A stretch of DNA of 64,000 nt, from contig CP094243.1 in assembly GCA_022749655.1 (NCBI GenBank), positions 124,001-188,000 of the forward strand. Direction: 5' to 3'. Positions 19,171 to 29,311 of this stretch are shown one piece after another. The notes beneath the pieces were generated by a model that worked only from the letters and a program-made list of their open reading frames with translations, was not told the DNA's origin and did no database searches. The DNA comes from Xanthomonas phaseoli pv. phaseoli. Lineage in GTDB: Bacteria > Pseudomonadota > Gammaproteobacteria > Xanthomonadales > Xanthomonadaceae. A program made the translations under genes and the position numbers. Position 1 is the stretch's first letter. Each line of letters begins with the position of its first letter.

Positions 19171-21339
19171 TCACTCGGTCAACCCGCGGTTTTCCAGCAA
19201 CGCCTTGACGCTGGGATCCTTGCCGCGGAAATCGCGGTACAGCGTGGCCAGGTCGACGGTGTTGCCGCGCGAGAGGATCTTGGCGCGGAAGGTGTCGCCG
19301 TTCTTGCGGGTCAGGCCGCCATTTTCCTTGAACCATTCGAACGCATCGTCGTCGAGCACTTCCGACCAGAAGTACGCGTAGTACCCGGCCGAATAACCGC
19401 CGCCCCAGATGTGGTCGAAATAGCTGCTGCGGTAGCGTGGCGGCACTTCGGCCAGATCCACCTTGAAGCGCTTCAAGGCGTCGGCTTCGAACTTGCTCAC
19501 ATCCTGCAACGGCGCATCGGCCGGCTGGGTGTGCCAGGCCAGATCCAGCAGCGCGGCCGACAGGTATTCGGTGGTGGCGTAGCCGCTGTTGAAGGTCTTG
19601 GCCTTCTTGATCTTTTCCACCAGCTCGGCCGGCATTGCAGCGCCGGTCTGGTAGTGCTTGGCGTAGTTGGCGAAGACCTTCGGATCGGACGCCCAGTGCT
19701 CGTTGAACTGCGAGGGGAATTCCACGAAGTCGCGCGAGGTGCTGGTACCGGCAATCGAGGGGTACTTCACCTTGGAGAACATGCCATGCAGCGCATGACC
19801 GAACTCATGGAACAGCGTGGTGACGTCGTCAAAGCTCAGCAACGCCGGCTGGCCGGCGGCCGGCTTGGTGAAGTTGCACACGTTGTAGACCACCGGCTTG
19901 GCGCCGGTCAGGCCGTCCTGCTCGACGAACACGTCCATCCACGCGCCACCGGACTTGCTGTCGCGCTTGAAGTAGTCGGTGTAGAACAGCGCCATCGAGG
20001 TGCCGTCGGCATCGAACACCTCGTACACCTTCATATCGGCGTGATAGGTCGGGATGTCGGTGCGCTGCTTGAACGTGATGCCGTATAGCTGCGTGGCGGC
20101 GTAGAACACGCCGTTCTGCAGCACGTTGTCCAGTTCGAAATACGGCTTGATCTGGGATTCGTCCAGGTCGTACTTGGCCTTGCGCACCTGCTCGGCGTAG
20201 ACGTCCCAATCGGAGGCGGCGAGTTTGAAGCCGCCTTTCTGCGCGTCGATGACCTTCTGCATCTCGGCCGCTTCGCGGCGTGCCTTGGCAGTGGCAGCCG
20301 GCACGGTGTCGGTCAGCAGCTTGAGCGCGGCATCCGGCGTCTTGGCCATCTGGTCGCCCAGGCTGTAGGCGGCGTAGTTGTCGAAGCCGAGCAACTTGGC
20401 CTTTTGCGCGCGCAGCTGCGCCAGCCGCTGGATGGTCTGGCGGGTATCGTTGGCATCGCCCTTTTCCGCGCGCGTTTCAGAGGCCTTCAATACCTCGGCA
20501 CGCAGCTCGCGATTTTTCAGCGACGCCAACACCGGCTGCTGGGTGGTGTTCTGCAGGGTGAGCAGATACTTGCCATCGAGCTTGCGGGCCTTGGCGGCAT
20601 CGGCCGCGGCGGCGATATCGCCTTCGCTCAGGCCATCGAGCTTGGCCTTGTCGTCCACCACCACCGCGCCGGCAGCCGAGGCGGCGACCAGGCGGGTATG
20701 GAACTGCGTGGAGAGGGTGGTTTCTTCCACGTTGAGCTTGCGCAGGCTGTCCTTGTCGGCATCGGACAACTGCGCGCCGGCGCGTACCAGCTCTTCGTAG
20801 TCGCGCTCGACCAGACGCTTCTGCTCCGGATCCAGATTCAGCGTGTCGCGCTGGTCGTAAATGGTTTTGACGCGTGCGAACAGTTTGGGGTCGAGATTGA
20901 TCTCGTCCTGATGCGCGGCCAGCTTGGGCGCGATCTCTTCCTGGATCTTCTGGCGTGCGTCGCTGGTATCGGCCTGCACCAGCCCGAAGAAGATGCGCGA
21001 CACGCGCGTGAGCGTTTCGCCGCCGCGCTCCATCGCTTCGATGGTGTTGTCGAAGGTCGGCGCTTCCGGGTTATCGGCGATCTTGCGGATGTCGGCCAGA
21101 TGCTGGCGCATGCCTTCTTCGAACGCCGGCAGGTAATCGGCGTCCTGGATCTTGTCGAACGGCGGCGCCTGGAACGGCAACGTGCTGGCGGTCAGCAAGG
21201 GGTTGGATGCAGCATCCGCGGCCGGGGCCGGGGCAGTTTTCTCGGGCACGGTGGTGGACTCCTGGCCAGACGACTCTTTTCCAGAACAAGCAGCCAGTGC
21301 CAGGGTGATGGCAGCGGCCAGAACGACGGTACGCGACAT
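19171..21339 (-). CDS. dcp: M3-family peptidyl-dipeptidase (Dcp-like lipoprotein)
   Basis: A 722-residue zinc metallopeptidase of family M3 (thimet oligopeptidase fold), which releases dipeptides from the C-terminus of oligopeptides. The catalytic HEFGH lies in TTLFHEFGHALHGMFS, and further conserved segments are FPSQFNEHW and FDHIWGGGYSAGYYAYFWSE. A signal peptide ends in a lipobox (LALAACSGK), so this is a lipoprotein exported to the periplasm; E. coli Dcp is cytoplasmic, whereas Xanthomonas homologues often carry such a signal. It appears monocistronic with its own terminator. The start ATG is preceded by AGGAAT. Confidence 0.93.
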   Translation of the reverse strand: MSRTVVLAAAITLALAACSGKESSGQESTTVPEKTAPAPAADAASNPLLTASTLPFQAPPFDKIQDADYLPAFEEGMRQHLADIRKIADNPEAPTFDNTIEAMERGGETLTRVSRIFFGLVQADTSDARQKIQEEIAPKLAAHQDEINLDPKLFARVKTIYDQRDTLNLDPEQKRLVERDYEELVRAGAQLSDADKDSLRKLNVEETTLSTQFHTRLVAASAAGAVVVDDKAKLDGLSEGDIAAAADAAKARKLDGKYLLTLQNTTQQPVLASLKNRELRAEVLKASETRAEKGDANDTRQTIQRLAQLRAQKAKLLGFDNYAAYSLGDQMAKTPDAALKLLTDTVPAATAKARREAAEMQKVIDAQKGGFKLAASDWDVYAEQVRKAKYDLDESQIKPYFELDNVLQNGVFYAATQLYGITFKQRTDIPTYHADMKVYEVFDADGTSMALFYTDYFKRDSKSGGAWMDVFVEQDGLTGAKPVVYNVCNFTKPAAGQPALLSFDDVTTLFHEFGHALHGMFSKVKYPSIAGTSTSRDFVEFPSQFNEHWASDPKVFANYAKHYQTGAAMPAELVEKIKKAKTFNSGYATTEYLSAALLDLAWHTQPADAPLQDVSKFEADALKRFKVDLAEVPPRYRSSYFDHIWGGGYSAGYYAYFWSEVLDDDAFEWFKENGGLTRKNGDTFRAKILSRGNTVDLATLYRDFRGKDPSVKALLENRGLTE

Positions 21340-21447
21340 GGTGTGTGATTCCTGAGTGGGTAGTGCAGCCAGGCACGCTAGCGGGTTTCGCGACCGCTGG
21401 CATGTGCCGTTGGATTGGGTGGAAGGCCGCGGTTGGGGATGGCGGCG

Positions 21448-22466
21448 TTACAACGTCTCGTCCTTGAAAATCGCCACATGCGCGGTGCCGTCGGCGCCGA
21501 TCCAGCCGCGGTACATGCCCTCGGTATTGAATGGAAACGCCAGGTTGCCCTGTGCATCCAGCGCGATGGCGCCGCCGTCCCCGCCGGCCTTCGGGATCTG
21601 CTGGTCGATCACGGTCTCGGCGGCGGCCTGCTGCAGCGATTGCCCGGCGTATTTCATGCGCGCACAGATGTCGTAGGCAGCGACGGCGCGGATGTAGAAC
21701 TCGCCCCAGCCGGTGCCGGACACCGCGCATTGGCTGTTGGCATAGGTGCCGGCCCCGATGATCGGCGCATCGCCGACCCGGCCATAGCGCTTGTTGGTCA
21801 TGCCGCCGGTGGAGGTACCGGCAGCCAGATGGCCGTCGCGGTCCAGCGCCAGCGCGCCGACGGTGCCGAAATGCTTGGCGGTCTCCAGATCCAGCTCGGC
21901 CTGCGCCTGGCGGTCGCCGGCCTCGGCCTTGAGCGCTTTCTGCAGCTGCTGCCAGCGCTTGTCGGTGCGGAAATAGCCCGGGTCCACCAGGGTGATGCCC
22001 TGCTCGCGCGCGAACGCTTCAGCGCCGTCGCCGACCAGCATCACGTGCTTGAGCGGTCCATCACGCTGCGTGCCAGCAGGATCGGGTTCTTGACCGTGTG
22101 CACGCCGGCAATCGCACCGGCCTTGCCGCTGGCGCCATCCATGATGGCCGCATCCAGTTCGTTCTTGCCGTCATGGGTGAACACCGCACCGCGGCCCGCG
22201 TTGAACTGCGGCGCATCCTCCAGCACGGTGATGGTGGCGGCCACTGCATCCACTGCACTGCCACCGCGGTTCAACACCGCGTGCCCGGCGCGCAGTGCGC
22301 GTTGCATCGCCTCGCGCGCCTGGGCTTGTTCGTCGGCCGAGAGGCTGGATTTCTCCACGCCCGCACCGCCGTGGATCACCAGCATCGGTGTGGCTGCGAG
22401 CGCCGGGCCGGCGATAAGCACGAAGGATAGCGACAGACACAATGCGCGTGCGGATGAAGCGATCAT
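21448..22466 (-). pseudogene. isoaspartyl peptidase/L-asparaginase, frameshifted
   Basis: A plant-type (Ntn-hydrolase) asparaginase of about 339 residues. Autocleavage before the Thr in FGTVGALALD would generate the N-terminal nucleophile. Other conserved segments are VIHGGAGV, NAGRGAVFTHDGKNELDAA and STGGMTNKRYGRVGDAPI. A signal peptide (MIASSARALCLSLSFVLIAG) points to the periplasm. One A is missing at 22049-22050: MDRS should continue KHVMLVGDGAEAF. The two frames otherwise join without loss. It removes L-isoaspartyl residues or hydrolyses asparagine. The indel may be a sequencing error. Confidence 0.9.
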
Positions 22467-22570
22467 GATGCTTCCTTACTGCAAGTCTAGGGTGAGCCGA
22501 TGTTGCCGGACATGGCGGCCAGCGTCAGCTGTTTGGCAAAGTGGACTGGACAAGAGCAACCCGTCACGCG

Positions 22571-22930
22571 TTACCAAGTGGCGCCTCTTGCTGCCTCTAC
22601 GCGCATCCACACCTCTGGTGTTCCGCTCTTCCATACGCCACCAAGTAAGTGACGAAATCCCGGGTTACGCCGTGCCTCCAGCTCAATTCGCTCAATATAG
22701 CGAAGCCCCGAATCCTGGATTAGATCTTCAAGTGGCCCAGCTGCGAGCACGCCTATCACAGAACTGGGAGGATTCTTGGCCAGGATTGCGAGAATCGCGG
22801 CCCAAGATTCCTCACTGCCTGGCGCATCCATGAATCTTTCAACCGCCCACCAAAGCGGGTGGTTTTCGTTTACGCGCGAGCCATCTTGCTGACAGGCGAT
22901 GTATGCCGATGCCCAGGCTTCAATGTCCAT
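22571..22930 (-). CDS. DUF6869-like small protein
   Basis: About 119 residues, no signal peptide or membrane segment. The C-terminal half, LAAGPLEDLIQD then ARRNPGFRHLLGGVWKSG, matches what I recall of DUF6869, a family without known function that is often near mobile or toxin-related loci. The ATG at 22930 is preferred because GAGGG stands 4 nt upstream; a longer frame would overlap the neighbouring acyltransferase. It lies on the same strand, 67 nt after that gene. Confidence 0.65.
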   Translation of the reverse strand: MDIEAWASAYIACQQDGSRVNENHPLWWAVERFMDAPGSEESWAAILAILAKNPPSSVIGVLAAGPLEDLIQDSGLRYIERIELEARRNPGFRHLLGGVWKSGTPEVWMRVEAARGATW

Positions 22931-22997
22931 AAGCCCTCTATCGCGCTTTACGTAGGTCGGGAGTTCCTGAGCAATTTTTCGACTGCTCTCCCGCGCA

Positions 22998-23627
22998 TCA
23001 CAACGTATCGCGATGCTTGCCACGCCACGGCCGGTACCAGGTACGAATGGCGGCGATGTCGGCGGCCATGTCGTTACCGGTCCAGAACGGCTCGCCGATG
23101 CCCACGGTCTTGCTGGGGTAGTCGAAATACACCGGCAGGATCGGCACGTTGGAATCGGAGGCGATCTTCCAGAAGCCGGCCTTCCACTGCTCCACGCGTT
23201 TGCGCGTGCCTTCGGGCGTGATCACGTACCACATCTGCTCGGAGTTGCGGATCAGCCGCACCGCCTGGCCGATGGTGCCCTGCGGCGAGCTGCGGTCCAG
23301 CGGGATGCCACCGAGCTTGCGCAGCAGCGGGCCCAGCGGCCACCAGAACAGCTGCGCCTTGCCCAGCACGCGCACTTCGAAACCCAACGCGAACTTGGCC
23401 GCAAAGCCCAGGAAGCCGTCCCAGTTGGACGAATGCGGGGCCACGATCATGACCAGCTTGGGTTCGTCGGGCAGCCGCCCGAGCAGGCGCCAGCCAGTCA
23501 CGCGCAAGGCGGTACGGCCCAGCCAGCGGATGAAGCGGCCATGGGCGCGCGGCATCCGGGGCGGAGGTGGCTGGAGCAGGATGTTGGCCTGTGTTACCGG
23601 TGGCAACGACGGGTCGGGTTGACTCAC
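22998..23627 (-). CDS. PlsC-like 1-acyl-glycerol-3-phosphate acyltransferase
   Basis: 209 residues from a GTG start at 23627 (next residues SQPDPSLPP). An acyltransferase domain of the PlsC/LPLAT superfamily, acting on phospholipid or glycolipid precursors at the inner membrane. The catalytic block is represented by VAPHSSNWDGFLG (HSSNWD in place of HxxxxD) and later by GGIPLDRSS and ITPEGTRKR, all conserved. An open frame continues upstream through the arfB gene, but that part is antisense-like sequence and not coding. It overlaps nothing and follows arfB by 2 nt, suggesting one transcript. Confidence 0.85.
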   Translation of the reverse strand: MSQPDPSLPPVTQANILLQPPPPRMPRAHGRFIRWLGRTALRVTGWRLLGRLPDEPKLVMIVAPHSSNWDGFLGFAAKFALGFEVRVLGKAQLFWWPLGPLLRKLGGIPLDRSSPQGTIGQAVRLIRNSEQMWYVITPEGTRKRVEQWKAGFWKIASDSNVPILPVYFDYPSKTVGIGEPFWTGNDMAADIAAIRTWYRPWRGKHRDTL

Positions 23628-23629
23628 GC

Positions 23630-24061
23630 TTACTCCCAGTGGGACGCAGAGCGTCCACGCTTGATTTGGCTGCGTTCCCGCTTGGCATCCAGCCGCCGCA
23701 GCTTGGCACCATGACTCGGTTTGGTGGCGACCCGGCGCTTGGGCACCGACAGGCATGCACTGATGATCTCGACCAGCCGCTCGCGCGCATCGTCGCGGTT
23801 GCGGTCCTGGGTGCGGAAGCGCTGCGCGTCGATCACCAGCACGCCCTCGGCCGTCATGCGGCGGTCGCGCCGCGACAGCAACCGCGCCCGCAATGGCTCG
23901 GGCAGCGAGGGCGAGCCAGCCACGTCGAAACGCAGCTCCACCGCAGTGGACACCTTGTTGACGTTCTGCCCGCCCGCGCCGCTGGCACGCACGAAGCGCT
24001 CGACGAGTTCGCTGGGCGGAATCGTCAGGCTGGGGGTGATCTGGATCGGGTCGCTGGCCAT
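23630..24061 (-). CDS. arfB: ArfB/YaeJ-type peptidyl-tRNA hydrolase
   Basis: 143 residues. It rescues ribosomes stalled on mRNA without a stop codon by hydrolysing peptidyl-tRNA in the A/P site. The GGQ motif occurs in RASGAGGQNVNKVSTAVELR, and the basic C-terminal tail (RVATKPSHGAKLRRLDAKRE) that enters the mRNA channel is intact. The ATG at 24061 (MASDPIQITP) is the natural start. Two nucleotides separate it from the acyltransferase gene downstream. Confidence 0.93.
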   Translation of the reverse strand: MASDPIQITPSLTIPPSELVERFVRASGAGGQNVNKVSTAVELRFDVAGSPSLPEPLRARLLSRRDRRMTAEGVLVIDAQRFRTQDRNRDDARERLVEIISACLSVPKRRVATKPSHGAKLRRLDAKRERSQIKRGRSASHWE

Positions 24062-24152
24062 GTGCGCCGATTGTATCGGCAGCGGCGTGGACGCGCGCGC
24101 GAACGCCGGCTTCCCGTATGCTGCGGCCGGTCCCCGTTTGCAGGATGCTCCG

Positions 24153-24695
24153 ATGACACCTACTTCTTCGCTCGCTGCCACGCGCCGCCTCGCACGCCGG
24201 CTGCTGCTGTCGGCCCTGCTGGCCGTGGCCGCCCCGGCGGCACTGGCGCAGGCGCCCAGCGATGCCGACATCAACCGTCTGCTGGCCGCCTCGCGCGCGC
24301 AAACCATGCTGGACACGATGCTGCCGCAGATCGAAGCACTGCAGCAGCAGCAATTCGCCCAGGTCACCGCACAGCGCCAGCTCGACCCCGACCAACAGGC
24401 GCAGCTGCAACGCATCCAGGAACGCACCCGCCAGACCGTGCGCAAGGCGCTGTCGTGGTCGGAACTGCGCCCGATGTATGTGGATATCTACAAGCGCTCG
24501 TTCTCGCGCGAGGACGTGCTGGCCATGGCCGAGTTCTACGAGAGCTCGGCCGGCCAGAGCCTGCTCGACAAGACCCCGGCCCTGACCCAGAACCTGATGG
24601 GCGCCATCCAGCAGAGGATGCTGCCGCTGTTTGCCGACCTGCAGAAGGATCTGGAGACCATCGTCAACGAGCCGGCGCCGGCGAAGAAGCCCTGA
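24153..24695 (+). CDS. DUF2059 secreted protein
   Basis: 180 residues with an N-terminal signal sequence (LLLSALLAVAAPAALAQ) that predicts export to the periplasm. The C-terminal part contains MYVDIYKRSFSREDVLAMAEF and YESSAGQSLLDKTPALTQ, characteristic of DUF2059. The function of the family is unknown. It is divergent from arfB, 91 nt away. The start ATG at 24153 directly precedes the signal sequence. Confidence 0.85.
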   Translation: MTPTSSLAATRRLARRLLLSALLAVAAPAALAQAPSDADINRLLAASRAQTMLDTMLPQIEALQQQQFAQVTAQRQLDPDQQAQLQRIQERTRQTVRKALSWSELRPMYVDIYKRSFSREDVLAMAEFYESSAGQSLLDKTPALTQNLMGAIQQRMLPLFADLQKDLETIVNEPAPAKKP

Positions 24696-24702
24696 GGGGC
24701 GG

Positions 24703-24730
24703 GGAATCGGGAATCGGGAATCGGGAATCG
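24703..24730. repeat. 7-bp tandem repeat GGGAATC, four copies
   Basis: GGGAATC is repeated four times just after the DUF2059 stop codon. Confidence 0.8.
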
Positions 24731-24779
24731 TTAGAGCATGGCTTGCTGGTATTTAGATCAATAGGGCGCTTTGGTGAAG

Positions 24780-25157
24780 CCCTCTCCTGCGGGGCCAGAA
24801 GGCACAGCTTGCGCGCCACTTGCGCGCGTGCCTTGGAACGCCCTCGCTGCTGGCGCGGGCCGGGGCATGGAGCGAGGGTTGGGGTGAGGGTACGGGGCGA
24901 AGCCCTCGCGGTACCAACTGCACGAGGCTTTGCCCGTCCCCTCATCCGCCCCTGCGGGCACCTTCTCCCCCCATGGGGGGGACAATGTCCCGGTGGGGGA
25001 AGGAAGTATTTGCTCACACGAGTGCGTCGCTGCCGCGAGAAACAACACGATACGCATGCAACGCCCCTCTCCCTGCGGGCGAGGAGGCGCCGCTTGTGCG
25101 CGTGCCTTGGAACGCCCGCGCTGCTAGCGCGGGGCGGGGGCTGGGGTGAGGGTACGG
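24780..25157. repeat. pair of REP-like intergenic repeats
   Basis: Two direct copies of a roughly 95-115 bp unit (24780-24895 and 25065-25157). Both contain GTGCCTTGGAACGCCC and end TGGGGTGAGGGTACGG. Between them (24938-25003) is a third, inverted-looking CCCTCATCCGCCCCTG segment. Such sequences recur between genes in Xanthomonas. They fill the 522-bp gap between the DUF2059 gene and truC, and no gene is seen there. Confidence 0.7.
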
Positions 25158-25217
25158 TTCACCAGACGCGTTGCGGATCGCCACTGCCGCGTCGACAGAC
25201 CGCTGCGCACCCCCGCA

Positions 25218-25955
25218 TCACTGGGCGAGTGGCATCGCCTGCAATTGCGCCATGTCCCAATCAAACAACGCACACGCCTTGGTAAATTCCGCATCCAGCG
25301 GCGCGGTGACGCTGATGCGCCGGCCATCGCCCGGATGCGGAAATTCCAGGCGTTCGGCGTGCAGCAACATGCGGTGGATGCCGAGCATGCGGAAACTGCG
25401 GTTGTGGCGGCCGTCGCCGTGGCTGGTGTCGCCGATCATGTGATGCGACACATGCTTCATGTGCCGGCGAATCTGCCGGAAGCGGCCGGTCTGCGGCTGA
25501 CAGCGCAGCAGTGCGTAGCGCGAGGTGGTGAACCCGGTGGACGGAATCTCCAGCTCGCCGGTGGCCAGACGCTGGAAATGCGTCACCGCCGGCCTCTTGA
25601 CCGGCTTGCCCGGCCCGCCATCCAGGTCATGGTCGACGATGAAGCGCTGCTCCGCGGGCCAGCCGCGACAGACGGTGAGATAGTGTTTCTCCACCTCGCC
25701 CGCCATCAAGGCCTTGCCCAGCACACTGGCGCTGTCGCGATCGAAGGCCAGCAGCAGGCAGCCGCTGGTGGCGCGGTCGAGCCGGTGCACCAGGAAGATC
25801 GGCTTGCCCAGCTGCTCGCGCAGGCGGTCGGCCAGGAAATCGTCTTCCCCGCGTGCCAATTTGCTGTCATGGACCATCAGGCCGGCGGGTTTGTCGACCA
25901 CGGCCAGGACATCGTCCTGGTAGAGAATCTGCAGATGCTTGGGGGATATGCTCAC
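25218..25955 (-). CDS. truC: tRNA pseudouridine synthase TruC-type
   Basis: 245 residues from a GTG start at 25955 (SISPKHLQILYQDD). An RluA-family pseudouridine synthase with the catalytic Asp in VHRLDRATSGCLLLAF. Other conserved segments are VDKPAGLMVHDS, KHYLTVCRGW and GRFRQIRRHMKH. The length and the absence of an S4 domain fit TruC (position 65 of some tRNAs) better than RluA or RluC. The longer upstream frame is not similar to anything and is not taken as coding. Confidence 0.86.
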   Translation of the reverse strand: MSISPKHLQILYQDDVLAVVDKPAGLMVHDSKLARGEDDFLADRLREQLGKPIFLVHRLDRATSGCLLLAFDRDSASVLGKALMAGEVEKHYLTVCRGWPAEQRFIVDHDLDGGPGKPVKRPAVTHFQRLATGELEIPSTGFTTSRYALLRCQPQTGRFRQIRRHMKHVSHHMIGDTSHGDGRHNRSFRMLGIHRMLLHAERLEFPHPGDGRRISVTAPLDAEFTKACALFDWDMAQLQAMPLAQ

Positions 25956-26250
25956 CGGCGGATTATCCGCGCGTCGCCGACACCGCATGCCACTGCATCG
26001 CCACGCTGCCGGCAGCGAACACTGCAACTGTTCTGTCGCCAGGCCACGCGCACGGCAACGGCTGCGGCCCGCACCGCGTGTACGCTGCGATCGCTGCGCG
26101 CTCCCCACGCAGCTAATGCCTGCCTGCTGCGTGCGTGGCTGCCTGACGTCTCACTTGCCCGAATCACGCCAGCGTCAGAGCAGGCGGATACGCGTATCGC
26201 CGTATGTTGGACCATCGTGCAACGCCAACAGATGGCCCCCACCGGCGCGC

Positions 26251-26753
26251 TCAGTAGGGCGTGCCGTCCTTGTGCCGGTACGCGCGCTGGCCGTCTGCCA
26301 GGGGACCAGCATCAGGTCATCGTCCGGATAGGTCACGCAATCGCCGGCACTGCGGTCGCCCACTTCCAGGTACGTCACCACCGCCTGGCTGCGATTGATC
26401 AGGCAATGCGCATCGCCATCGCCGGCGCGGAAGCCGACGCACATGCCCGGCTGCAGCAACTGCTCGCCGGCGTTGGTGATCAGGCTAGGCGCGCCGCTGA
26501 CGATGTAGACGAACTCGTCCTGCTGCGAATGCCCGTGCCGCAGCGCCGAACGTGCACCAGGCGCCAGCGTGGTCAGGTTGACGCCGAAGTTGCGCAGCCC
26601 GAACACCTCGCCCAGCGCGCGCTTCTGGCGGCCGCCCATCTGCGCGGCGAACACCGGCGGATAGCTGGATTCCTGCGTGCGCGGTGGCGCGTCCAGCGTA
26701 GCCATCGCCGCCACCGGTGTGCTCGCGTCCAAGGCATCGGTTGCGTCAGGCAT
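26251..26753 (-). CDS. cupin-domain protein, 3' end frameshifted
   Basis: A single-domain cupin of about 167 residues. Metal-ligand motif one is represented by LRHGHSQQDEFVYIVSG and motif two by PGMCVGFRAGDGDAHCLINR. Near 26289-26294 one base seems lost: VPWQT should continue GQRAYRHKDGTPY and stop at 26251. As given, the frame runs on to 26175 with unrelated sequence. It starts 9 nt after the ubiB stop, so ubiJ, ubiB and this gene probably form one transcript. The substrate is unknown. Confidence 0.8.
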
Positions 26754-26762
26754 GGTCGTCCC

Positions 26763-28436
26763 CTACCGCCGCAACCAGGCAACCAGCAGCGCGGCCGAAC
26801 CGGCGCCGCCGCTGATCCAGCTCCACACCGGCACCGTGCCCAGGTACCAGCCATCCGGATGCAGGCCATAGAGCACGGCCGCGACCACCAATAACCCGCT
26901 GCCGGTGATGGCGGTCACCACGCGGGTCTGCAGCTTGCGCAGGCTCAGGTCCAGGGCGAGCAGTTCGGGCGAGCGGATGTCGATCTGATGGCGGCCTTCC
27001 ACCTGCTGCTTCAGCCAGCTGTGCACCAGCCGCGGCATGTCCGGCGCATGGGTCATGATCTCCGGCAACCGCTTGCCCAGTTCGCGCAGCACGCGGCGCG
27101 GGCTGTAACGCTCGCGCAGGATGCGTTCGAGCACCGGGCGCGCCACCGCCCAGATGTCCAGCTTGGGGTCCAGTTGCCGGCCCACGCCTTCGATATTGAG
27201 CAGCGTCTTCTGCAGCAAAATCAGCTGCGGCTGCAGCGTCAGTTCATAGCGCTGCGCCACCCGGAACAACTTGATCAGCACCTGCGCCAGCGAAATTTCC
27301 GACAGCGACCGGGTGAAATACGGCTCGCAGACCGAGCGCGCGGCTGCTTCGAGTTCGTCGATGCGCACGTTGGACGGCATCCAGCCAGCCTCCACGTGCA
27401 ACTCGGCCATGCGGCGGTAATCCTTGTGGAAGATCGCCATGAAGTTCTCGGCCAGGTAGTACTGATCCTCCTGCGAGAGCTGGCCCATGATGCCGAAATC
27501 CAGCGCGATGAAGCGCGGATTGAGCCGGCGCTGCGGATCCGAATCGACCCAGATGTTGCCGGCGTGCGCATCGGCATGGAAGAAGTTGTCGCGAAATACC
27601 TGTGTGTAGAACACCCGTACGCCCTTGGCCGCGAGCGCCTTGCGATCGATACCGGCTGCATCGAGCTTGGCGATGTCGTCGGACGGAATGCCGTACACGC
27701 GTTCCAGCGTGAGCGCGCGCTCGGCGGTGTGCGACCAGATCACTTCCGGCACGTACAGATCGTCCGAGCCTTCCCAGAACCGACGCAGCACGCTGGCGTT
27801 GGCGCCTTCGCGTTGCAGGTCCAGTTCGGCGGCCAGCGTGCCTTCGATCTCGGCCACCACTTCGCGCGGACGGATCTTGTCGGCGCGCGGATGGGTGCGC
27901 TCGACCAAGGTGGCCAGCGAGTGCAGCAACGCGATATCGGCATCGATCTGGCGTTCGATGTCCGGACGCAGCACCTTGACCACCACTTCGCGGCGCACGC
28001 CGTTGGCATCGGGCGGCAACGTGGCCGCATGCACCTGCGCGATCGATGCCGAGGCCAGCGGCACGGTATCGAAGCTGGCGAACGCCACGCTGACCGGCAG
28101 GCCGAGTGCGGCTTCGACGATCAGGCGTGCAGCCTCGCCATCGAACGGCTTGACTCGGTCCTGCAGCAAGGTGAGTTCTTCGGCCACGTCGGCCGGAATC
28201 AGATCGCGCCGGGTGGACAGAATCTGTCCGAACTTGACGAAGATCGGCCCCAATTCCTGCAGCGCCAGGCGCAGCCGCGCACCGCGCGATTGCGCGGCGA
28301 TTTCGGCGCTGGCACGCGGCACGAAGGGTTTGGCCAAACGCAACCAGCGCTCGGCCGGAGTGCCTTCCAGCAAGGCATCCAGGCGATAGCGCAAGATCAC
28401 CAGGCCGATGCGGCTTGCCCGCAGGATCGCCTTCAT
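26763..28436 (-). CDS. ubiB: UbiB, ubiquinone biosynthesis accessory kinase-like protein
   Basis: A 557-residue ABC1/ADCK-family protein needed for ubiquinone synthesis. The family-specific KxGQ motif appears as [16 protein letters not shown], with [13 protein letters not shown] and catalytic-loop-like [12 protein letters not shown] and [11 protein letters not shown]. Two C-terminal membrane helices are present ([20 protein letters not shown] and the last 25 residues). Length and features are normal. It overlaps ubiJ by 4 nt (ATGA), showing translational coupling. Confidence 0.95.
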   Translation of the reverse strand: MKAILRASRIGLVILRYRLDALLEGTPAERWLRLAKPFVPRASAEIAAQSRGARLRLALQELGPIFVKFGQILSTRRDLIPADVAEELTLLQDRVKPFDGEAARLIVEAALGLPVSVAFASFDTVPLASASIAQVHAATLPPDANGVRREVVVKVLRPDIERQIDADIALLHSLATLVERTHPRADKIRPREVVAEIEGTLAAELDLQREGANASVLRRFWEGSDDLYVPEVIWSHTAERALTLERVYGIPSDDIAKLDAAGIDRKALAAKGVRVFYTQVFRDNFFHADAHAGNIWVDSDPQRRLNPRFIALDFGIMGQLSQEDQYYLAENFMAIFHKDYRRMAELHVEAGWMPSNVRIDELEAAARSVCEPYFTRSLSEISLAQVLIKLFRVAQRYELTLQPQLILLQKTLLNIEGVGRQLDPKLDIWAVARPVLERILRERYSPRRVLRELGKRLPEIMTHAPDMPRLVHSWLKQQVEGRHQIDIRSPELLALDLSLRKLQTRVVTAITGSGLLVVAAVLYGLHPDGWYLGTVPVWSWISGGAGSAALLVAWLRR

Positions 28437-29077
28437 GCCGCGTCTCCGCTCGCACGCAGGCGGCTCACGCGCGCGGCCAGCCGTTCGACGTCATCGCGTA
28501 GCTCGTCCACGTCGTCATGGAAGGCCTCGAGCTCGGCGCGGGGCACCACATCGCGCGATTCTTCGGTGACGAATTCGGCCGCGTTATGCGCCAGATCCAC
28601 CGCACTGCGACGTGCCTGCTGCAGCGCTGCGCGCACCGCACCGGCGATCTGCACGCCCAAAATCTCGCCGAACACCGCAACGAACGGCAACTGCCAATCC
28701 GGGTCGAAGCGGCTGGCCAGTTGTTGCAGTTGGCGCGCCAACTCGGCATCGCCGGACACCTTGAGCCGACCGGCCGGCGCGCCGCTGCGACGTGCATTGG
28801 CCAGCAGCGGCAGTTGCCCGAGCAAGCCGGCCAGGCTGCTGCGCACCGCCAGGTCAGGTTCCTGTGCCGGATCGACCGGGCCGACCAGCAACCGGCGCTC
28901 GTGCACGCGGATCTGCAGGGCCAGCGCGGGCGCCTCCAGGGTCAGCGCGATGCGCTGGCCTTCCAGCGGCAGCAGGGCGTCGCGGGTATCGGGGTCCAGC
29001 GCCAGCGCACGGTTGAGCGCTGCCTGCAAGGCCTGGCCGGCGAGCGGCTTGAGGGAATTGAAGAGTGATCCGGGCAT
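28433..29077 (-). CDS. ubiJ: UbiJ, SCP2-domain ubiquinone biosynthesis factor
   Basis: 214 residues, with an N-terminal SCP2-like lipid-binding domain ([20 protein letters not shown]) and a C-terminal coiled coil ([20 protein letters not shown]). This architecture and position, directly before ubiB, match UbiJ, a scaffold of the ubiquinone biosynthesis complex that binds hydrophobic intermediates. The start ATG is at 29077. Confidence 0.9.
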   Translation of the reverse strand: MPGSLFNSLKPLAGQALQAALNRALALDPDTRDALLPLEGQRIALTLEAPALALQIRVHERRLLVGPVDPAQEPDLAVRSSLAGLLGQLPLLANARRSGAPAGRLKVSGDAELARQLQQLASRFDPDWQLPFVAVFGEILGVQIAGAVRAALQQARRSAVDLAHNAAEFVTEESRDVVPRAELEAFHDDVDELRDDVERLAARVSRLRASGDAA

Positions 29078-29311
29078 GGGCGCATTCTACCGCCCCTGCA
29101 TGTCGCAGCTGCCTGACGGCGGCGTGGCACGTGTGCCGGCTGCCGGTGTGGCGGTTGTGCGGTCGTTGCTAGGGGGCGTCGCCGGGCAAGGCAGGGCATT
29201 GACAGGCGCATTGGGCACGCCGGCGTTGTTTGCCATGGCTGGCTGCAGCAAGACTTCCTTCAGCGCATACGCCACAGGCATCCTGTCCACTTCGAATGGC
29301 AGGAGCAGGCA

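Noticed and set aside
19105..20088. A 327-codon plus-strand frame opposite dcp
   Set aside because: Antisense to a conserved M3 peptidase, no domain.
22998..24410. A 470-codon frame that appears to fuse unknown sequence to the PlsC-like protein
   Set aside because: The upstream part overlaps arfB in another frame and looks non-coding; the GTG at 23627 is the sensible start.
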